DNA from: Polynucleobacter sp. AP-Capit-er-40B-B4
GTDB lineage: Bacteria; Pseudomonadota; Gammaproteobacteria; Burkholderiales; Burkholderiaceae
Direction: 5' to 3'
Assembly (NCBI RefSeq): GCF_018882245.1
Contig: NZ_JACVOV010000001.1
Span: 868,001-932,000 of the forward strand
DNA: 64,000 nucleotides
Shown here piece by piece: positions 34,255 through 45,769 of this stretch. The stretch's first letter is position 1. Every line of letters starts with the position of its first letter. The notes beneath the pieces are model-generated. The model ran no database searches. It was not told the DNA's origin and saw only the letters and a list, made by a program, of their open reading frames with translations. The translations under genes and the position numbers were made by a program.

Positions 34255-34336
34255 AAAACAGAGGGGTTTTTGACTTACATCATGCGGAAAATTGTGAAAA
34301 CCGCTATCATTTGCACCTAACTTATTGATTCTTATC

Positions 34337-35479
34337 GTGTCTACACATCTAAATTCCGCCCTTTCAGAGCCTTCATTAACTAACCCTTTGCCGCCAGAGG
34401 CGCCATTACCGCATCGAAAAATCATTCGAAGCTGGTTAATTCCCATGGCGCAAGGCGAAACTGGGCGTGCAATCATGCTCCTAGTGGTCGATGCCCTCCT
34501 ATGGCTCGGCTGTATTGCAGGTACCATTTTTGTTGAAAGCGTTCTGCTTAAAGTTGTATTTGGTCTCGTTGCGGGCTTTGTTACTGGACGCATCTTTATT
34601 TTGGGTCATGATGCGTGTCACCAAAGCTACACCCCCAATCGTGAGCTCAATAAAGTATTGGGTCGCATTGCTTTCTTGCCTTCACTCACACCATATAGCT
34701 TGTGGGATGTTGGCCATAACGTTGTGCATCACGGTCAAACAAATCTGAAGGGCTTTGACTTTGTTTGGGCGCCTTTATCAAAATCAGAATACGACGCGCT
34801 TCCCGCATGGCGTAAGGCTCTCGAGCGCCTATACCGAAGCGGTTGGGGCCCTGTTTTCTACTACCTAATTGAAATTTGGTGGAGGCGCGAGTACTTCCCA
34901 AATGCAAAAAACAAACCTGGTGATCGCCCAATTTTCCTAAAAGATAATTTGCTCGTTACCGCATTTGCAATTGTTTGGATTGCTTGTTTAATTGCCGGCG
35001 CTATTGCAACTGGTCAATCTATTTGGGTTGCTTTAATCACTGGTTTCGCGATCCCATTCTTATTTTGGAACGGCATGATCGGCTTTGTGGTCTACGTACA
35101 TCACACTCATCCAAAGGTCTCTTGGTACGACAAAAAATCTGAGTGGTTACGTGCTCAGCCATTTGTTTCGACCACTGTGCATCTGACTTTTAACTGGATT
35201 TGGGGCAAATTGATGCACCACATCATGGAGCACACAGCCCACCATGTGGATATGAGCGTGCCGCTTTATCGCCTGCCGGAAGCTCAACAGACCCTAGAAA
35301 CCATCCTCCCAGAGCGTATTTTTGTACAAAAGTTCTCTTGGAGCTGGTATTTCGATACTGCGCGCAAGTGCAAGCTTTATGACTTTGAAAATAAGGCTTG
35401 GCTGGATTTTGACGGCAATAAAACGGCTGATTCAGTCCGAGTTGTGCTCAGCCCAGCCCCAGCGGGACAAAACGGGTAA
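34337..35479 (+). CDS. Membrane fatty acid desaturase
   Basis: Three histidine clusters typical of acyl desaturases are present: HDACH (about residue 95 of the longest frame), HNVVHH roughly 35 residues later, and HHIMEHTAHHVD near residue 300. Four or more hydrophobic segments lie between. The enzyme probably introduces cis double bonds into membrane lipid acyl chains, using a diiron centre. I favour the GTG at 34337 (VSTHLNSALSEP) over an upstream TTG; the start is uncertain because no strong ribosome-binding site is seen. A zinc-ribbon gene follows after 40 bp. Confidence 0.87.
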   Translation: MSTHLNSALSEPSLTNPLPPEAPLPHRKIIRSWLIPMAQGETGRAIMLLVVDALLWLGCIAGTIFVESVLLKVVFGLVAGFVTGRIFILGHDACHQSYTPNRELNKVLGRIAFLPSLTPYSLWDVGHNVVHHGQTNLKGFDFVWAPLSKSEYDALPAWRKALERLYRSGWGPVFYYLIEIWWRREYFPNAKNKPGDRPIFLKDNLLVTAFAIVWIACLIAGAIATGQSIWVALITGFAIPFLFWNGMIGFVVYVHHTHPKVSWYDKKSEWLRAQPFVSTTVHLTFNWIWGKLMHHIMEHTAHHVDMSVPLYRLPEAQQTLETILPERIFVQKFSWSWYFDTARKCKLYDFENKAWLDFDGNKTADSVRVVLSPAPAGQNG

Positions 35480-35519
35480 AATAGATCTTCTGTATAGATT
35501 TGCCTTACCCGGATTGCCC

Positions 35520-35705
35520 ATGACTACCTCGACTCCAGCAGCTACCCAAGAAACCTCCCAGAGCCTCAAATTTTGCTCTTCTTGCAGCCGTGAAAAACGA
35601 CTTGAGGGTGGCACATGGATTCCGACAAGCAATCGTAAGCAACGCTGGATCTGCGCAAGCTGTTTATACAACCGCACACATCGTACCGGTTCAGCAAAAA
35701 CCTAA
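35520..35705 (+). CDS. Small zinc-ribbon protein, function unknown
   Basis: The 61-residue product starts at the ATG 35520-35522 (MTTSTPAATQETSQSLKF). It has four cysteines in two CxxC knuckles, Cys19/Cys22 and Cys45/Cys48, separated by KRLEGGTWIPTSNRKQRW, a zinc-ribbon or treble-clef layout. A longer frame upstream would overlap the desaturase and is unlikely. It follows the desaturase by 40 bp and may be co-transcribed. I do not recognise its function; small knuckle proteins of this kind occur in Burkholderiales. Confidence 0.75.
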   Translation: MTTSTPAATQETSQSLKFCSSCSREKRLEGGTWIPTSNRKQRWICASCLYNRTHRTGSAKT

Positions 35706-35726
35706 TATCACTAGTAGTAAAAAGTT

Positions 35727-36371
35727 TTAAGCGCGATCTCCAACATAGGGGTTCGTTTTTCGCTCCTGACCAAATGTCGACATTGGTCCATGGCCCGGCA
35801 CAAACTGCACATCATCACCCAAGGGCCACAATTTAGTTTTAATTGCATTAATTAAATCCGCATGGTTGCCACGTGGAAAATCAGTCCTTCCAATTGAGCC
35901 CGCGAACAAGACATCGCCAACAATTGCCAAGCGATCTTCTTTGTCAAAAAATATCACATGACCTGGAGTATGTCCCGGACAATGAAACACTTCCAGATCA
36001 ACATTGCCAACTTTTACATGATCGCCGTCATTTAACCAACGGTCAGGCTCAAAAACTTTGGCATGTCCAAAACCAAAACGCACTGTTTGCTCTGGTAATT
36101 GATCAATCCAAAATCGCTCGTCTTCCTGCGGCCCTTCAATAGGCACGGACAGCTGATCAGCCAAGTCTTTAGCAGCTGCACAATGATCAAGATGCCCATG
36201 GGTTAGCAAGATCTTCTTAACCCTTCCGCCCATCTGCTTAACGCCTTCGAGGATCTTCTCAATATCTCCGCCAGGATCCACCACCGCAGCATCGCCAGTC
36301 TCTTGGCAAACCAAAATGGAGCAATTTTGCTCATAAGGGGTGACAGGAACAATTCCTAATTTGATTGGCAT
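35727..36371 (-). CDS. Metallo-beta-lactamase-fold hydrolase (glyoxalase II-like)
   Basis: The 214-residue protein contains the zinc/iron-binding motif THGHLDHCAAAK with His58, His60, Asp62 and His63, then FHCPGHTPGHVIF and a final GHG in VPGHGPMSTFG. It is shorter than true glyoxalase II (about 250) and lacks the long C-terminal substrate domain, fitting the YcbL subgroup, which has weak glyoxalase II activity in some bacteria. Substrate uncertain. The neighbouring gcvH is divergent, with about 80 bp of shared promoter region. Confidence 0.9.
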   Translation of the reverse strand: MPIKLGIVPVTPYEQNCSILVCQETGDAAVVDPGGDIEKILEGVKQMGGRVKKILLTHGHLDHCAAAKDLADQLSVPIEGPQEDERFWIDQLPEQTVRFGFGHAKVFEPDRWLNDGDHVKVGNVDLEVFHCPGHTPGHVIFFDKEDRLAIVGDVLFAGSIGRTDFPRGNHADLINAIKTKLWPLGDDVQFVPGHGPMSTFGQERKTNPYVGDRA

Positions 36372-36453
36372 ATATGTACAGTGGCTAAATTCATAATTTG
36401 ATGAATAAACATTTTATGAGAGTGGGCATAAAATGCTCTCAAAGGATAAAACA

Positions 36454-36846
36454 ATGAACAGCCAAGATACTTTTAAATTTGCAGAAACTCACGAATGGGT
36501 GGACCAGGAAGATGATGGCCTAATCTGGGTTGGCATTAGCAACCACGCCCAAGAGGCTCTTGGTGATGTCATGTTCTTTCAGGCGCCAAAGCTTGGTCAA
36601 CAAGTAAAGCAGGGCGAAGCAATTGCAGTCATTGAGTCAGTAAAAGCAGCGAGCGATATTCATGCTCCAGTGAGCGGTGAAGTTGTTGCGCTCAATGAGG
36701 AGGTAGATGCATCACCTGAGCTCGTAAATGAAAAACCTTATGGTGTATGGCTTTTTAAGATCAAACCCACATCCGAGGACACTCTTGCCTCCGACTTAAG
36801 CAAGCTCTTAACTTTAGAAACATATAACGCAGGCCCCGGAGCCTAA
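36454..36846 (+). CDS. gcvH: Glycine cleavage system H protein
   Basis: I start at the ATG 36454 (MNSQDTFKFAETHEW), preceded by AAAGGA at proper spacing, giving 130 residues. The lipoyl domain is complete, with the modified lysine Lys64 in AVIESVKAAS and the PYGVWLFKIKP C-terminal element. H protein shuttles the aminomethyl group between P, T and L proteins. No gcvT or gcvP adjoins it; upstream is a divergent hydrolase, downstream is convergent priA with 3 bp between. An added role in lipoate handling is possible. Confidence 0.93.
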   Translation: MNSQDTFKFAETHEWVDQEDDGLIWVGISNHAQEALGDVMFFQAPKLGQQVKQGEAIAVIESVKAASDIHAPVSGEVVALNEEVDASPELVNEKPYGVWLFKIKPTSEDTLASDLSKLLTLETYNAGPGA

Positions 36847-36849
36847 AAA

Positions 36850-38976
36850 TTAGATAGAAATTGGGTCGCGCTCAATTAGCCAGCGAATGCGGCCTTCCTT
36901 GCTAATGCGCCCCTGAGAAATCTCCCGCAAATAACGGTCCATTGTCTCTAAAATTTCTTGTAGGTTTTTGCGGTCATCAGACTCCACTAGCAGTTGAGCG
37001 CGCTCTGAACCTGCCACCCGCATCATCGCCTTAGGAACGGGGTCATAGACTCTGAGCCCTTTGGCTATATGGCCTCTGGACTTTAAATAACCTTTCAGGG
37101 CACTCAAAAACTGAATCGCCTTATCAAGGCTTTTGGCCTCAGCGTGCACTAATGCCTGATAAGCAAATGGAGGCAAGCCAGCCTCTTTTCTTTCATTTGC
37201 CGTGTAGGATAAAAATCCATCTACGTCATGACGCAGTAGATACTGAAAAACTGCAGCCTCCGGAAATTGGGTTTCAATATAAATTGCACCGCCCGCTTCC
37301 GAGTCTTTACCGGATCTTCCTGCACGACCCGCTACTTGGACCAATTGAGCAAACAATCTTTCTGCAGCCCTAAAGTCCTGTGAAAACAATCTACTATCAG
37401 CATCTAATACGGCAACTAAACCAATGTTTTGATAATCGTGCCCTTTGGCGATCATCTGAGTACCGACAACAATATCAACATTACCCTGGTGTATTTCCTG
37501 AAAGAGCTCTTCGGCGCCCTTACTCTTTCTGCTTGAATCTGTATCAACACGCAATACTCTAGCGCTTGGCCACATCTCCTCAATAGAGTCTTCAATCTTT
37601 TGTGTGCCCTGTCCTAAGGTCTTTAGATCAGCATTTCCGCATTCAGGGCAATGATTGGGAATGCCCTTAACTAGGCCGCAGTGATGACAACTTAAAACTG
37701 ACTTCCTAGCTAAAGCGCCGGCCTTATGAAGCACCATATGTGAACTACATTGCTCACATTTAGATAGCCATGAGCATGCACTGCAACTTAGTACCGGCGC
37801 ATAACCACGTCGATTGATCAGAATTAAGCTCTGCTGATGTTTTTCTAAATTCTGGCTCACCGCATTAGCAAGCGTTTTAGTAATTAAGCTCTTAGATTTT
37901 GGTTTCTCAATATCGCCCGGGCTAAATTGTGTTTGCGGATCGCGCGTATTGATCAAATGCACTTTCGGCAAGCTGGCTCCTTGGGCGCGCTGATCTAAAC
38001 GTATATATTCATAGCGGCCTGCCTTTGCAGCCATCCAGGTTTCCAGGGATGGTGTAGCAGACGCCAACAAGATTGGTACTTTAAGATCATGGGCGCGCCA
38101 AATTGCAAGGTCTCGCGCAGAATAACGTATGCCATCTTGCTGCTTATAGGATGAATCATGCTCCTCATCAACAACAATAGCGCGCAAGTTGGGCATAGGC
38201 GCTAATGCTGCTAATCGTGTGCCCAAAATTATTTGAGCTTTTCCAGTCATTGCCTCATGCCATGCAATTCCTCTGACCTTTTCACTAACGCCACTGTGAA
38301 GTACAACCATTTTTTTATCTGGGAAATATGCTCGTACTCTACGCTCTAACTGTGGCGTTAAATTAATTTCAGGAACCAGAAGCAATACTTGTGCATGTTC
38401 CTCATCCAAAATTCCACTGAGCCAATTCAAAAATACTGCAGTCTTTCCACTGCCAGTTTGTCCTTGCAAAAGAATTGCGTTGAATGTATTCGAAGGGCAG
38501 GTACGCAATTTTTCAAGTGCGATTTTTTGTCCTTCATTTAAATGTTCTGCATCAACATATCCCTCAACAGCTTCTTGTTTGGTTTTTTTCTTTTGCTTTT
38601 CTTCGGCAGCAACTAACTTTTTAGGAATTTTTTCCCAGTCATCCGGCTTTTTCCACATCTGCGGAATGGTGGGAATAATTGTTTCCCCAAGGGCGTGGAT
38701 GTAATACTGGCTTGCAAAGTTCATTAAGCGCAGAACTGCGGGGTCTAAAGGGGGTAGCGGGGCAACCCTAGAAACACTTTTTAATTTATTGATCTCATAA
38801 TCAGAGTGAGCGCTCACTTTAATGACTATTCCAACAAGTGAGCCGCGACCAAAGGGAACCTCTACCAGCGATCCAATGGTCGGAGGGCTTCCTAGTAACC
38901 CCTCATTCCACAAGTAGTCAAAGCCCTGGGCAAGGGGCTTGTCAACGACGACCTGAACAACAATTGGAGGGGCCAT
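36850..38976 (-). CDS. priA: Primosomal protein N' (PriA helicase)
   Basis: The 708-residue replication-restart helicase has an N-terminal DNA-binding region, Walker A GQTGSGKT (near residue 172), DEEH box VVDEEHDSSYKQQDGIRYSARDL, and paired zinc knuckles with CSACSWLSKCEQC and CHHCGLVKGIPNHCPECG. It recognises stalled forks and loads DnaB through PriB/DnaT. It begins MAPPIVVQVVVDKPLAQG. Its upstream region contains a perfect DnaA 9-mer and a near match, 27-50 bp before the ATG. Terminator not seen; the gene is convergent with gcvH. Confidence 0.96.
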   Translation of the reverse strand: MAPPIVVQVVVDKPLAQGFDYLWNEGLLGSPPTIGSLVEVPFGRGSLVGIVIKVSAHSDYEINKLKSVSRVAPLPPLDPAVLRLMNFASQYYIHALGETIIPTIPQMWKKPDDWEKIPKKLVAAEEKQKKKTKQEAVEGYVDAEHLNEGQKIALEKLRTCPSNTFNAILLQGQTGSGKTAVFLNWLSGILDEEHAQVLLLVPEINLTPQLERRVRAYFPDKKMVVLHSGVSEKVRGIAWHEAMTGKAQIILGTRLAALAPMPNLRAIVVDEEHDSSYKQQDGIRYSARDLAIWRAHDLKVPILLASATPSLETWMAAKAGRYEYIRLDQRAQGASLPKVHLINTRDPQTQFSPGDIEKPKSKSLITKTLANAVSQNLEKHQQSLILINRRGYAPVLSCSACSWLSKCEQCSSHMVLHKAGALARKSVLSCHHCGLVKGIPNHCPECGNADLKTLGQGTQKIEDSIEEMWPSARVLRVDTDSSRKSKGAEELFQEIHQGNVDIVVGTQMIAKGHDYQNIGLVAVLDADSRLFSQDFRAAERLFAQLVQVAGRAGRSGKDSEAGGAIYIETQFPEAAVFQYLLRHDVDGFLSYTANERKEAGLPPFAYQALVHAEAKSLDKAIQFLSALKGYLKSRGHIAKGLRVYDPVPKAMMRVAGSERAQLLVESDDRKNLQEILETMDRYLREISQGRISKEGRIRWLIERDPISI

Positions 38977-39242
38977 GAATTACGTTTAATTTCTTATTTT
39001 GCTTGTGGATAAGTCTGTGGATATCATCCAAGGATTCTGATTTATAAACTAATTTATCAGCTTTCCGTTTTTGCACCCATTTAAAGCTTTTTAGTTATTT
39101 CTTATATATATCAATAAGTTACGATGATATTCGAAAGTGAATTTTCATCTTTAATCGCAATCTTACTGAATTTCGAATTTTGCTCTTAACTGTGCATAAC
39201 TTTCGCTAAAAATTTTAGCGGCAAGTTAGCGATCACTCAGTA
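38977..39242. promoter_or_regulatory. priA upstream region with DnaA-box-like sites
   Basis: The gap between priA and the 3' end of hemE holds TGTGGATAA at 39004-39012 (perfect DnaA 9-mer on the plus strand) and TGTGGATAT at 39016-39024 (one mismatch). The rest is A/T-rich. A palindrome CGCTAAAA/TTTTAGCG (39204-39220) lies near the hemE stop and may act as its 3' structure. A role for DnaA in priA expression is possible but not shown. Confidence 0.45.
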
Positions 39243-40355
39243 TTACGACTTTACCCTGAGAGCCCTGGAGCGATTAATGACGGCTTCAGCCAGTGCAGTG
39301 ACGCTTTCAGGAGGAGTGAACTGAGAAATGCCGTGACCCAAATTAAACACATGGCCATCCAAAGGATGTAAACCGGGTTTAAGGGCCGGTGCGCTCGCCA
39401 AATCTTCAAGAAGAAGGTTTGCTTGTTCTGCGATTTGTTTTGGCTCTGCGAACAGGATTAGCGGATCTAGATTGCCTTGCAATGCCAGCGGCTTGCTCAG
39501 AGCGAGCAATTGTTTTCTTGCGCGACTAAGTGACATTGTCCAATCGACTGCAATCACGTCAGCACCAACTTGCGCCATGTCATTGAGCCAAATTGCGCCA
39601 CCTTTAGTAAACATGATCACAGGAATTTTTCTGCCCTCATGCTCGCGTGGCAACATAGCAATCACTTTTTGCATAGACGCCAAAGACATCTTTTGATACC
39701 AACCATCTGGCAGCATGCCGCCCCAGGTATCAAAGATCATCAGTGCTTGCGCGCCTGCCTTTACTTGCTCAATTAAATAAGCGGCAACAGATTGTGCATT
39801 GATATCCAAGATATGCTGCATCAAATCGGGGCGACTAAACATCATGGTTTTAGCATGACGGAAATCATCTGCACTAGAGCCATCAATCATGTAGCAAGCC
39901 AATGTCCACGGGCTTCCTGAAAAGCCAATCAATGGGACACGTTGCTTACCATCCTGAATCAATGCTTTGCGAATTTCAGAGACAGCATCAAAAACATATT
40001 TGAGCTGATCCATATCAGCTACACGTAATTTCTTAACCTCTTCTTCTGTGCGAAGCGGGTGCTCAAAGCTTGGGCCTTCGCCAGCCGTAAATTTCAGACC
40101 CAACCCCATTGCATCGGGAATGGTCAAAATATCGGAAAACAGAATGGCCGCATCCAATGGATAGCGATCCAAAGGCTGAAGAGTTACTTCAGTAGCATAA
40201 GCAGGATTTTTAGCGAGCCCTAGAAAACTTCCGGCTCTAGCGCGTGTAGCGTTGTATTCAGGGAGATAGCGGCCAGCTTGGCGCATGAGCCAAAGCGGTG
40301 TTTGATCAACCGCTTCGCCCAGGCAGGCCTTTAAAAACCGATCATTTAACAGCAA
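39243..40355 (-). CDS. hemE: Uroporphyrinogen decarboxylase
   Basis: The 370-residue enzyme removes four acetate carboxyls of uroporphyrinogen III to give coproporphyrinogen III, a cytosolic heme step. The signature [10 protein letters not shown] includes Arg25 and Arg29, with the catalytic Asp region in [17 protein letters not shown] and the later [14 protein letters not shown] and conserved GHGI near the C-terminus. It lies only 15 bp after atpC on the same strand, so it may be expressed from the atp operon. Length is normal for HemE (about 350-370). Confidence 0.97.
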   Translation of the reverse strand: MLLNDRFLKACLGEAVDQTPLWLMRQAGRYLPEYNATRARAGSFLGLAKNPAYATEVTLQPLDRYPLDAAILFSDILTIPDAMGLGLKFTAGEGPSFEHPLRTEEEVKKLRVADMDQLKYVFDAVSEIRKALIQDGKQRVPLIGFSGSPWTLACYMIDGSSADDFRHAKTMMFSRPDLMQHILDINAQSVAAYLIEQVKAGAQALMIFDTWGGMLPDGWYQKMSLASMQKVIAMLPREHEGRKIPVIMFTKGGAIWLNDMAQVGADVIAVDWTMSLSRARKQLLALSKPLALQGNLDPLILFAEPKQIAEQANLLLEDLASAPALKPGLHPLDGHVFNLGHGISQFTPPESVTALAEAVINRSRALRVKS

Positions 40356-40370
40356 GGAGATGACCGGCTA

Positions 40371-40787
40371 TTACTTTTTACGGCGGAAACGAGCAATTGC
40401 AGCCAACTGCGCAGCCGCCATTGCAAACTCAGACTGGGCTAAGGCCAAATCAAAGTCAGTGCCACGATTTTGCATCGCTTCTTCGGCACGTTTCTTAGCT
40501 TCAATTGCTTTAGCTTCATCAAGATCATGGCCGCGAATAGCAGTGTCTGCTAATACAGTAACGTGATCTGGCTGAACCTCTAAATAGCCACCTGCTACGA
40601 AAACAAACTCTTCGTCACCATCAGCTTTTTCAATACGAACTGAGCCTGGACGAATACGTGTAATCAAAGGAGTGTGACCGCGCAAAATGCCGAGCTCACC
40701 ACTTTCGCCAGGAAGCGCTACAAACTTGGCTTCCCCGCTGAAAATAGACTGCTCAGCACTTACTACATCGACGCGTATGGTTGACAT
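40371..40787 (-). CDS. atpC: ATP synthase epsilon subunit
   Basis: The 138-residue protein begins [20 protein letters not shown], has the beta-sandwich N-terminal domain with [18 protein letters not shown], and a helical C-terminal domain rich in Ala, Lys and Glu that can inhibit ATP hydrolysis. It is the last gene of the F1Fo cluster, 12 bp after atpD. hemE follows closely. Length fits the E. coli type (139). Confidence 0.96.
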   Translation of the reverse strand: MSTIRVDVVSAEQSIFSGEAKFVALPGESGELGILRGHTPLITRIRPGSVRIEKADGDEEFVFVAGGYLEVQPDHVTVLADTAIRGHDLDEAKAIEAKKRAEEAMQNRGTDFDLALAQSEFAMAAAQLAAIARFRRKK

Positions 40788-40799
40788 AATTTCCCTAGA

Positions 40800-42215
<1,416 letters not shown>

Positions 42216-42255
42216 TTAATTCCTGAATTCTTTCGTATTCCTAAACGCTGACCGC

Positions 42256-43125
42256 TTAAACCGCAGCCGCTCCGCCAACAATTTCTGACAACTCTTTGGT
42301 AATAGCAGCTTGTCGTGTCTTGTTGTAATCCAATTGCAATTCGCCAATTACGTTCTTCGCATTGTCTGAAGCGGCCTTCATTGAGACCATACGTGCAGAC
42401 TGCTCAGAAGCCATGTTTTCAGCAACCGCCTGATAAATCATTGCTTCAACGTAACGCTTAAGCAGGCCATTCAAAATGGACTCTGCGTCAGGTTCGTAGA
42501 TGTAATCCCAAGAATTGCCTGTTTTCTCTTCTGGAGTCAAAGCTTCTGCTTCCAAAGGCAAGAGTTTTTCTAAAACAGGCTCTTGTTTCATTGCATTTAC
42601 AAAGCGGGTGTATGCCAAATAAACAGCATCAATCTCGCCACGCTCAAACGCCTCCAATTGGGCGGTAATCGCACCAATCAAAACATCCAAATGCGGCGTA
42701 TCGCCAATTTGAATTGTTTGAGAAATGAGTTTTGCTTTTGAGCGATTCAAAAATTGCAGGCCTTTTGAACCAATTGCGGTGTACGCAATCTCAATATTGT
42801 TTTCTTGCAAATCGCGCACTTGGTTAGCAATCAAACGCAAGACGTTGGTATTTAAACCGCCGCACAAGCCTTTGTCTGTCGTAACCAAAATCGTGCCAAC
42901 CTTCTTCACTTCACGAGTTGCCATGTAAGCAGGGCGGAACTCAGGATTTGCTTTAGAAAGATTGGCAACAATCTCACGAATTTTTTCAGCATATGGGCGC
43001 GCATTACGCATGCGCTCCTGGGCGCGACGCATCTTGGATGCGGCGACCATTTCCATTGCCTTCGTGATCTTGCGCGTGTTTTGCACGCTCTTGATCTTAG
43101 ATCGTATCTCTTTTGTGCTTGCCAT
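42256..43125 (-). CDS. atpG: ATP synthase gamma subunit
   Basis: The 289-residue central stalk protein begins [24 protein letters not shown], the conserved N-terminal helix, and ends with a long C-terminal helix containing [28 protein letters not shown] that rotates inside the alpha-beta ring. Between them is the [13 protein letters not shown] fold. It follows atpA by 17 bp and precedes atpD by 55 bp. Length matches E. coli (287). Confidence 0.97.
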   Translation of the reverse strand: MASTKEIRSKIKSVQNTRKITKAMEMVAASKMRRAQERMRNARPYAEKIREIVANLSKANPEFRPAYMATREVKKVGTILVTTDKGLCGGLNTNVLRLIANQVRDLQENNIEIAYTAIGSKGLQFLNRSKAKLISQTIQIGDTPHLDVLIGAITAQLEAFERGEIDAVYLAYTRFVNAMKQEPVLEKLLPLEAEALTPEEKTGNSWDYIYEPDAESILNGLLKRYVEAMIYQAVAENMASEQSARMVSMKAASDNAKNVIGELQLDYNKTRQAAITKELSEIVGGAAAV

Positions 43126-43142
43126 GATTTATGCGAGCCCTC

Positions 43143-44684
43143 TTAGAAAGAGGCAGAACGCTTGTAATCCTCAATAGCAGCGCGCAAAGCAGCTTCGTCA
43201 TCTTTGCTCAAGTCTTTGGTTTCTTCAATACGTGCAACTAAGTCAGCGTATTTAGATTTCAAATGATCTTGCAAACCTTTTTCGAAGGCCAATACGTTCT
43301 TCACTTCGAGGTCATCGAAGTAGCCGTTATTCACAGCGTAGAGTGAAGCAGCCATTTCCCAAACTTGGAGTGGCTTGTATTGAGCTTGCTTACACAATTC
43401 AGTAACGCGACGACCGCGCTCGAGCTGCTTGCGGGTTGCTTCGTCAAGATCAGATGCGAACTGAGCAAACGCTGCTAATTCACGATATTGCGCTAAGTCG
43501 GTACGAATACCGCCAGACAATTTCTTAATAACTTTAGTTTGTGCAGCACCACCAACGCGGGAAACAGAAATACCAGCGTTAATCGCAGGACGTACGCCGG
43601 CGTTGAACAAGTCAGTTTCCAAGAAGATCTGACCGTCAGTAATCGAAATTACGTTGGTTGGAACGAATGCAGAAACGTCGCCAGCTTGAGTTTCAATAAT
43701 TGGCAATGCGGTCAAAGAACCAGTTTTACCTTTTACTGCGCCGTTAGTGAATTTCTCAACATACTCAGCATTTACACGAGCAGCGCGCTCGAGCAAGCGT
43801 GAGTGGAGGTAGAACACATCGCCAGGATAAGCTTCGCGGCCTGGTGGGCGGCGGAGCAACAAAGAGATTTGACGATAAGCAACTGCTTGCTTAGTCAAGT
43901 CATCGTAAACAATCAAAGCGTCTTCGCCGCGGTCACGGAAGTATTCGCCCATGGTGCAACCTGCGTAAGCAGAGAGGTACTGCATCGCTGCAGACTCAGA
44001 AGCACTCGCTGCAACAACCACGGTGTACTCCATCGCGCCCAATTCTGTGAGCTTGCGAACAACGTTAGCAATAGTAGAAGCTTTTTGACCGATCGCCACG
44101 TAAACGCAATAAACGCCCTTGCCTTTTTGGTTAATGATCGCGTCAACCGCAACAGCTGTCTTACCTGTTTGGCGGTCGCCAATGATCAACTCACGCTGAC
44201 CACGGCCAATTGGAACCATCGCATCAATCGCCTTCAAACCAGTTTGTACTGGCTGGCTAACAGATTGACGTGCGATAACGCCAGGAGCAACTTTTTCAAT
44301 AAAGTCAGTTAACTTAGTGTTGATTGGGCCTTTGCCATCAATCGGTTGACCGAGCGCGTTTACAACGCGACCGAGCAACTCTGGGCCAACTGGAACTTCC
44401 AAAATGCGGCCCGTACATTTAACAGGGTCGCCTTCTTTAATGTGGGTGTACTCACCCAACACTACGGCACCAACAGAATCACGCTCGAGGTTTAATGCGA
44501 GGCCGATAGTGTTGTTAGGGAACTCCAACATTTCGCCCTGCATAACGCCTGACAAGCCATGTACGCGGCAAATACCGTCGGTCACTGAAATAACAGTGCC
44601 TTCGTTGCGAACTTGGGAGTCAACGCCCAATTCGCTAATTCGGCTTTTGATCAGCTCGCTGATCTCGGAAGGGTTGAGTTGCAT
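43143..44684 (-). CDS. atpA: ATP synthase alpha subunit
   Basis: The 513-residue subunit has the same length as E. coli AtpA. It begins [16 protein letters not shown] and contains Walker [16 protein letters not shown] near residue 170 and the conserved [10 protein letters not shown] segment. It carries the non-catalytic nucleotide sites and, through its N-terminus, binds the delta subunit. The gene lies between atpH (45 bp upstream) and atpG. Long antisense frames over it are shadows. Confidence 0.98.
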   Translation of the reverse strand: MQLNPSEISELIKSRISELGVDSQVRNEGTVISVTDGICRVHGLSGVMQGEMLEFPNNTIGLALNLERDSVGAVVLGEYTHIKEGDPVKCTGRILEVPVGPELLGRVVNALGQPIDGKGPINTKLTDFIEKVAPGVIARQSVSQPVQTGLKAIDAMVPIGRGQRELIIGDRQTGKTAVAVDAIINQKGKGVYCVYVAIGQKASTIANVVRKLTELGAMEYTVVVAASASESAAMQYLSAYAGCTMGEYFRDRGEDALIVYDDLTKQAVAYRQISLLLRRPPGREAYPGDVFYLHSRLLERAARVNAEYVEKFTNGAVKGKTGSLTALPIIETQAGDVSAFVPTNVISITDGQIFLETDLFNAGVRPAINAGISVSRVGGAAQTKVIKKLSGGIRTDLAQYRELAAFAQFASDLDEATRKQLERGRRVTELCKQAQYKPLQVWEMAASLYAVNNGYFDDLEVKNVLAFEKGLQDHLKSKYADLVARIEETKDLSKDDEAALRAAIEDYKRSASF

Positions 44685-44729
44685 TACTTACTCCTGGGTC
44701 TTATTTCGTATGTTCTTAATAGGGATCAC

Positions 44730-45266
44730 TTATGCGCCAAGACTTGCTTGCATTTGAGCTAACTGGGCCTTAACTGAACTATCCATTACTTCGTCGCCAA
44801 CCTGAATGCGAACTCCGCCAATCAATGTTGGGTCAACTTGAATAGTTGGGCGCAATTCTTTACCCCCAAAGCGCTTCTTCAAACTTGACAACAAATCATT
44901 TAACGCAGAACCCTCTAAAGGGAATGCGCTAGTAATGTTTACTTCTGCTGCGCCTTCGCTCTTGTTCTTCATTGCTTCAAATTGCTGTGCAATTTCAGGA
45001 ACGGCTGCTAAGCGGTGGTTTTGATTTACAAGATTTAAAAAGCTGGCAACCTTGCCATCCAGCTTGGTCTTAACCATGCCAGAAAGTAACTTACTTAAAT
45101 CATCAGCGGACACTTTTGGATTGTTTGACAAAGCAGCAACTTCTGGCAAAGCAGCAAGCTGTGCCAATTCGTTTAACTGCTCCAAACAACCAGCAAGCTC
45201 AGCCGGCTTGGCGCTTTGAAAAAGCGCTTCCGCATAAGGACGTGCAATAGTGGCTAAATCAGCCAT
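44730..45266 (-). CDS. atpH: ATP synthase delta subunit
   Basis: The 178-residue protein begins MADLATIARPYAEALFQSA, the typical helical N-terminal domain that binds the alpha N-termini. Its C-terminal domain, with PTIQVDPTLIGGVRIQVGDEVMDSSV, binds the b dimer. It links F1 to the peripheral stalk. A single base separates it from atpF. Length equals the family norm. Confidence 0.96.
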   Translation of the reverse strand: MADLATIARPYAEALFQSAKPAELAGCLEQLNELAQLAALPEVAALSNNPKVSADDLSKLLSGMVKTKLDGKVASFLNLVNQNHRLAAVPEIAQQFEAMKNKSEGAAEVNITSAFPLEGSALNDLLSSLKKRFGGKELRPTIQVDPTLIGGVRIQVGDEVMDSSVKAQLAQMQASLGA

Positions 45267-45267
45267 A

Positions 45268-45738
45268 TCAAAGTTCTGCCTTTAGTTGATCAAGCAATTG
45301 GCCGTGGGCTTTTGCATCAATCTCGCGACGCAAAATTTGCTCAGCGCCTTTAACAGCGAGAACAGCAACTTCGGCACGCAGCACTTCACGAGCGCGCGTT
45401 ACTTGTTGATCTGCGTCTTGCTTAGCTTGAGAAATGATTCGAGCCGCTTCAGCTTGTGCGTTAGCGCGAATTTCATCGGCTGACATTTGTGCACGTTTTT
45501 CAGCTTCGGCAACACGTTGAACACCTTCTTGGCGTGCTTTAGTTAATTCTTGCTCAGCTTCATTGCTGGCTAATGCGAGTGCTTCTTTACCGCGCTCGGC
45601 AGCAGCTAAACCATCAGCAATTTTGCTTGAACGCTCATCTAACGCCTTAACAAGTGGTGGCCACACAAAGCGTGCAACAACCCACCATAAGACGAAGAAA
45701 ACGATCATTTGCGCGAATAGGGTCGCGTTCAGATTCAC
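45268..45738 (-). CDS. atpF: ATP synthase b subunit
   Basis: The 156-residue protein, the same length as in E. coli, has one N-terminal membrane helix (about residues 4-26, [20 protein letters not shown]) and a long charged coiled coil rich in Ala, Glu, Lys and Arg that forms the peripheral stalk as a dimer. A 63-bp gap with a strong hairpin separates it from atpE. It precedes atpH by 1 bp. Confidence 0.96.
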   Translation of the reverse strand: MNLNATLFAQMIVFFVLWWVVARFVWPPLVKALDERSSKIADGLAAAERGKEALALASNEAEQELTKARQEGVQRVAEAEKRAQMSADEIRANAQAEAARIISQAKQDADQQVTRAREVLRAEVAVLAVKGAEQILRREIDAKAHGQLLDQLKAEL

Positions 45739-45769
45739 GATATTCCTTTCAGTATTGTTGAGAACAGTT

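Noticed and set aside
34126..34593. A 155-codon minus-strand frame covering tRNA-Arg and the desaturase start
   Set aside because: It reads through the tRNA (giving a typical spurious ESNLRPLA-type peptide) and lies antisense to the desaturase.
43803..44312. A 169-codon plus-strand frame inside atpA
   Set aside because: It is antisense to a highly conserved gene and has no start context or family features.
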